Shown here in pieces: positions 59,729 through 64,000 of a DNA stretch of 64,000 bases. Every line of letters starts with the position of its first letter. Position 1 is the first letter of the stretch. This stretch comes from Psilocybe azurescens (taxonomy: Eukaryota > Basidiomycota > Agaricomycetes > Agaricales > Agrocybaceae): positions 578,558 through 642,557 of the forward strand of contig JAJIRX010000681.1 in assembly GCA_023853785.1 (NCBI GenBank), written 5' to 3'. Made by a program: the position numbers and the translations under genes. The notes below the pieces were generated by a model that was given only the letters and a program-made list of their open reading frames with translations, did not search any database and was not told the DNA's origin.

Positions 59729-62051
59729 ATGGTACAACGTATTAACGCCATTGCGGCCCAAGTCTCCAGTTCATCCGAGTCAACTAGTCGCGCAGACGAC
59801 AAATTGGAAGGCGAAAGCCTTGTCGATTATGACCCCTATTTAATTGATACGTTTGAGCCCAATGATCCAGAAGATCCACAGGTAAGTGTCTTATAAGTCA
59901 ATGGCTGGATTCCTGAAGTCGATGCTTCATCATGATTTTTAGAACTGGTCGAACGCAAAACGATGGTACCTGACCTTGATCAGTGGCCTTCTCGTTCTAA
60001 ACGCGTGAGTTTCAGTACAATTTTTCAATAATTCGGTCTCCGTAACCTATGTTTGAACGCAGGACCTTTGCCAGCTCGTCCCGTATGGTGGTTCCTCTGC
60101 TATCTCACGATGTAACGTTCATATAGTGCTGCAGCCTCTGGAATATTCCCCCAGTTGATGGAAGAGTTTCAAATGTCGGAAAAAGTGGGAATCCTGACCT
60201 TGTCGCTATTTGTCTGCGGTTATTGTGTGGGGTAAGGAACATACTTCCTTCATATCCGTGACCTCGTATCTCACCCATTCTAGGCCATTATTATGGGGGC
60301 CTTTGTCAGAGCGGTACGGTCGGAGACCACTGTTTGTCTATCCTTTTTCGTATACATGGTAAGCGGTTGTTTTCTACCCAATTCCCTTTGCTCTTATCTA
60401 AGTTACGAATTATCATTCTCAGTGCTTTATGATTGGAGGCGCTCTCGCTAAGAACACTCCATCACTCCTTCTATTTAGATTTCTTGGGGTACATTTGCAG
60501 CAGCTCCTCTGACCAATTCTGGGTTTGTTTTTGCCATATGTACGTCGTGTAATGAATTGACGTACCTATAGAGCACTAATATCCGACATCTGGGATGCGA
60601 AAATGCGGGGAAAGCTATGGCAATATTCACTGTTGCCCCATTTGCAGGCCCGGCTCTCGGCCCAACCGCAGCAGGATTCATCGGGGACACAATTTCATGG
60701 AGATGGCTCTTTTGGGTGTTGGCAGCCTTTGTGAAAAGCTTCACATCCCCTCTGTTTCGTTAATTAATCTAATCTCTACAGGCCGGTATCTGCGAAATTT
60801 TGATCGTATTTACCATCCCAGAGACGTACACGTAAGAAAATATCCAAACCAACAGGAGTATACAATTTGAACAGACTTGACTTTAGGCCCCAAATACTTG
60901 TCAAGAAGGCTCAGGCTAAACGTCAAGAGACAGGTAATGATCGATACTATGCCGCTTTGGAAAGGCAGGAAGTGGATTTCAAGAAGCGTATAGAAGACAT
61001 CCTTGCAAAGCCCTTTGTCATCTTGTTTAATGAGCCTATGCTCGTCGCCATTACACTTTATATGAGTGTGAGTATTCCCTTCTACAACCACTCAAACTTT
61101 CTAGCTCAAAATTTCTATCGCTCAATTAGTTTGTGTACGGATGCCTATACCTGCTTTTCACAGCATATCCCATTGTCTTTACCCAGGCCCACCACTTCAG
61201 CGCGGGTGTCTCTGGTCTCATGTTTCTCCCGATCCCAATCGGCGGAGCTCTTGCGGTAGTGCTAGTGCGTCATAAATCTATTTGTCATCCATTCTAATAA
61301 CTCATCCTCGTTCCAGTATGTAGCATATTATAATCCTAAATACGAGGATGAAGCTGTACATTGCTACCCAAAGCCTGTTGCTCCAGAATTCCGTCTCGAA
61401 ATGGTTTTGTACGCTGGACCACTTTTTGCAATATCATTTTTCTGGTTTGCGTGAGTCATTTGACTCCTGCACAATCTTCTGCTTCATCATGAAATATACA
61501 GATGGACATCCTTTCCTAATTTATCGTACTGGGCCCCCATGCTATCTGGGCTGCTGATGGGATTTTCCATTCAGCTCATATTTGTGCGTTAGACGAAAAG
61601 GTCAAGTGATTCACTCATTAACAATGACCGCAGCTTGGACTTTTCAATTATATTATAGATGCCTATATATCTGTTGCTGCATCGGCTTTGGCATCAAGTA
61701 CAGTAATCAGGAGCATGTTTGGGGCAGGATTTCCGGTGGATATTGTTTATCGTCATTTATGTACCAACTACTGACGATGCGCTCTTTTCATGACAAGCTC
61801 TTTGCCTCCGACCTGTACGACGCTTTGAATCCACGGTGGGCATCGACTCTGCTTGGATGCATTGCAGTGCTCATGGTGCCAATACCACTTGTATTAAAAG
61901 GTAAATAATACTTCATATCTCATTGATATACCATCTAACTGGTGTTTTTCATTTAGTTATGGGCCACTGCTAAGGAGAAAATCCCTTTTGTCCCTACAGC
62001 GAAGAGGACGAGTCCCCTATTGGAAAAAACGCATTCACTCCCGGCGTATAA
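59729..62051 (+). CDS. MFS drug:H+ antiporter, DHA1 family
   Basis: A twelve-helix exporter like Tpo1/Flr1 that moves drugs, polyamines or fungal metabolites out of the cell. The soluble head ends YDPYLIDTFEPNDPEDPQ, then NWSNAKRWYLTLISGLLVLN, the family's entry to helix 1. Motif A reads GPLLWGPLSERYGRRPLFVY. FLGGTFAAAPLTNSGALIS and ISDIWDAKMRGKAMAIFTVA with PFAGPALGPTAAGFIG form motif C, characteristic of antiporters. FKKRIEDILAKPFVILFNEP is the central-loop end, and ASALASSTVIRSMFGAGFPL lies near helix 11. The C-terminal end is uncertain: a frame change near 61985 gives SEEDESPIGKNAFTPGV with TAA at 62049. No secondary-metabolite genes surround it in this window. Confidence 0.86.
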
Positions 62052-62481
62052 AATATATCTTGAACTCCACTTTCACTTTCCGGTATCAAAATACTCGATT
62101 AAAGCAAGTTACACCGTGACCTATTCTTCGTCAATCATTTCAATACCATTATTGATGTTTTTGTCATGTATCTAATGCCGAGCGTTCACGAGCAACATAT
62201 TCGCATGATTTTCTTCATTCTGAAAGGTTTGATGGAGCGTAAACTACGCATTAGATATTGTTAGGATTACACTGTGTAGTACCACTCTTTTTCATTGAAA
62301 TCGATTAGAAATTGTTACTTACAGTAATGTAATGACCATTATTTTCCCGGTAGATTGCGGCACAGCGGCCCATTGCAGATGCCACGCCACATATTTTCTC
62401 ACGGATATACATTGACTTGGATGCCGTCGTCGCGTTGACCGAAGGTCATACACATAACCCTCCTCGATCAAGTCCAGCAAA
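62052..62481. other. Intergenic, 430 nt, nothing firm
   Basis: A spacer between the DHA1 gene and uS17m. The reverse-strand frame 62700-62494 is a shadow of uS17m. No repeats or structured RNA noted. Confidence 0.35.
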
Positions 62482-62934
62482 ATGCCGCCAATGTCATTTC
62501 ATGGTGTAGTTACCAAGGCCGGATACATGAACAAAACCGTCACAGTAACAGTCTCGGTGGGTGATCCATAAGTTGACCGGAAAGGTTTGTCTTTGCCCCT
62601 TGGGTGACAGCTCAATACTTACCACTTTGCCAACAAGTAGCGAATTGAAAGAAGCAAAAAGTATCTGATTCACGATGAAAAGAACCGTATGTATAGTCAC
62701 ATTTCAGTGTTGCACCCTCATTTTGAAAACTGTACAGAACTCCGGCGAGACGACCTCGTTGTCATTCGTAATTGTCCACCTGTATCTGCTATGAAGAGAT
62801 TTACCCTCGAAACCATCTTGAAAAGTCCCGAAACGGAACGCGACGTAGCACGAGCGGTGAAAGCACAAGCATTGAAAAGTGGAACATTAGGACCACAAGC
62901 AAGAAATGTCCTCGAATCTTTCACACATCCGTGA
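62482..62934 (+). CDS. MRPS17: Mitochondrial ribosomal protein uS17m
   Basis: A small-subunit mitoribosome protein with an OB-fold that binds 12S/15S-type rRNA. Start MPPMSFHGVVTKAGYMNKT (a second ATG three codons later is equally likely). The strand motif KTVTVTV is followed by RWVIHKLTGK, which is in a different frame from the start and needs a one-base correction near 62555. After the intron come RIERSKKYLIHDEKN, RMYSHISVLHPHFENC, DDLVVIRNCPPVSAMKRF and TLETILKSPETERD. The tail ends NVLESFTHP. The last exon (from about 62651) is continuous and clear. Confidence 0.85.
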
Positions 62935-63132
62935 TTGATCTAGGGTGCAAGCAAACGACAGCGAGGTGGAATATCAACCAACAGATTCAGGAGAGCGTCG
63001 GTTTTGGCTTATACGGTCAGAGTGGAGGCGGAGGGCGAGACAGACGTTTGTTGGAGAGCCGATTGGATTTGAACCAGCTACGCGTCTAAGCATGAGCCCG
63101 TGCAAATCGAAAGACAGTCAGTTTTCAAACTC

Positions 63133-63567
63133 TCACCTCTCCCTTCTTTTTTCTTGTTTTCCCTCAATATCCTTTATTTGGGCTTCTACCCTTCGGCTGT
63201 AACGTTTAAATATTGTTAATTTATGACAACATTGGGAAAAAGACAAAGGTTTCGGACATCTCGCTGCGAATGTAATCAAGTCGCGTATCCACATTGCTTT
63301 TTGCTTCGGCTTGATCTTGTTTTACAAGAACAGGACCAATTAATTTGTAAACAGTGTTTTCTGCAGTCAAAGCAGCAAACTCCTGATAAAACAGATCGTC
63401 AATAGCAGCTGTATATGTCCGTTGAACGCGAAACGCACCTTTTTCACCAATTCATTCTCTGAAAGTTGGGCATCGAGACGTTGCCTTGCTTCTACGACCC
63501 GCGACAAGTCAGATTGTAGATTTTGGAATTCTACGGAGGCTTGTTGTAATTTGGCCTCTAAAGACAT
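63133..63567 (-). CDS. YKE2: Prefoldin subunit 6
   Basis: A beta-type subunit of the hexameric prefoldin chaperone that hands actin and tubulin to CCT. Exon 1: MSLEAKLQQASVEFQNLQSD then LSRVVEARQRLDAQLSENEL, the N-terminal coiled coil. Exon 2: KEFAALTAENTVYKLIGPVL and VKQDQAEAKSNVDTRLDYIR, the beta-hairpin region. The last exon starts after TTACAG and gives RRVEAQIKDIEGKQEKRRER, ending TGA at 63133. Full length is about 125 residues. The ATG at 63567 fits the family; the open frame extends to 63663 without conserved text. Confidence 0.93.
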
Positions 63568-63908
63568 TTTGTGTTCACGGTCGTGGATTAAGATCAATTC
63601 AGATTTAAAATAGATGGCGAGTTCTTCCAATGACACTGGCGAGCACTGGCGATCACTCTTCATGCATCATGCTCTAATATCTTGATATCACGCTTCGATT
63701 ATACCACCCACTGCCCAATTCAAAGAACTTCTCTGCAAATAACCTATATCCTCCCAGGGTAGATGTTCATGACATAACCACCGCATGAGGATGAAGTAGA
63801 TGTATCCCATGTGCAATATGCCACCGGGACACTAACGGCTCCCGATACCGTGCGGCTCTACCACTATAAAAGCCCAAGATTCCCTGAGATCGCCATAAAG
63901 ATATAAGC
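63568..63908. promoter_or_regulatory. Divergent promoter PFD6 / GGT with TATA box
   Basis: A 341-nt region. TATAAAAG at 63865-63872 lies 44 nt before the plus-strand ATG, a good TATA box for the GGT gene. No element was recognised for the PFD6 side. Confidence 0.5.
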
Positions 63909-64000
63909 ATGCTGTCCCCAGTTTCTATCGATTGGTCCAAGGTGGATAATCCAGAGCTTGTGTTCCAGCGATTTGCTAGTCGCAGATCGGTGGTCTATGG
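63909..64000 (+). CDS. GGT: Gamma-glutamyltranspeptidase, 5' end only
   Basis: The 30 codons present read MLSPVSIDWSKVDNPELVFQ then RFASRRSVVYG. The S-R-R-S-V-V-Y motif opens the mature part of many fungal and bacterial gamma-glutamyltransferases, which cleave glutathione and transfer its gamma-glutamyl group. There is no signal peptide or membrane helix in the visible part. The rest is beyond the window, so the call rests on this short motif alone. Confidence 0.6.
   Translation, partial: MLSPVSIDWSKVDNPELVFQRFASRRSVVY

Noticed and set aside
63050..63132. tRNA-like sequence on the minus strand with a perfect B box (GGTTCAAATCC)
   Set aside because: The T-stem has a mismatch, no acceptor strand pairs fully, the A box is poor, and no anticodon arm folds. 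It also abuts the prefoldin 6 stop. At most it is a tRNA relic.

Overview
The window is nuclear DNA from a filamentous basidiomycete, most likely an Agaricomycete. It carries about 32 protein genes in 64 kb, nearly all split by several introns of roughly 45-75 nt. Divergent promoters are short, down to 71 nt, and the encoded proteins are typical fungal ones (YHM2, SHB17, TRS85, VPS18, SEC39, NRDE2, BYR4). I found no transposon, rRNA, CRISPR array or viral segment, and no convincing tRNA.

Left part (1-15 kb): partial GDI1, a Myb-type DNA-binding protein, methylmalonate-semialdehyde dehydrogenase, a low-molecular-weight phosphatase (LTP1), an SH3BGR-like thioredoxin-fold protein, seipin, two unrecognised conserved proteins, an LCCL-domain membrane protein and a WW-domain protein. 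Centre (15-40 kb): TRS85, an Mpv17/PMP22 protein, the mitochondrial carrier YHM2, a long coiled-coil protein, SHB17, VPS18, CGR1, a Ser-rich protein and SEC39. Right part (40-64 kb): NIP7, a small membrane protein (possibly promethin-like), NRDE2, BYR4, the urease accessory protein UreD, an ACS-family transporter, AFG3, an epoxide hydrolase, WRAP73, a DHA1 transporter, uS17m, prefoldin 6 and the start of a gamma-glutamyltranspeptidase.

Most genes are housekeeping. Trafficking (GDI1, TRS85, VPS18, SEC39), ribosome biogenesis (CGR1, NIP7), mitochondria (YHM2, AFG3, uS17m) and lipid droplets (seipin) recur. The right end (ureD to GGT) has a more metabolic and transport flavour. No operon-like logic is expected. 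Neighbours mainly share promoters (head to head) or closely spaced 3' ends.

Two things stand out. First, splicing: YHM2 can only be read through two consecutive 3-nt exons, SHB17 through a 7-nt exon that follows a GC-AG intron, and two divergent neighbours (LTP1 and the SH3BGR-like gene) each start with a GC-AG intron. Second, about twenty reading-frame breaks lie almost all in homopolymer runs and are mostly cured by one extra base. This looks like sequencing or assembly error rather than pseudogenes, and the gene models below span those breaks. Start codons, exon joints and end points are my own readings. Product names rest on recognising conserved sequence, not on a database search.
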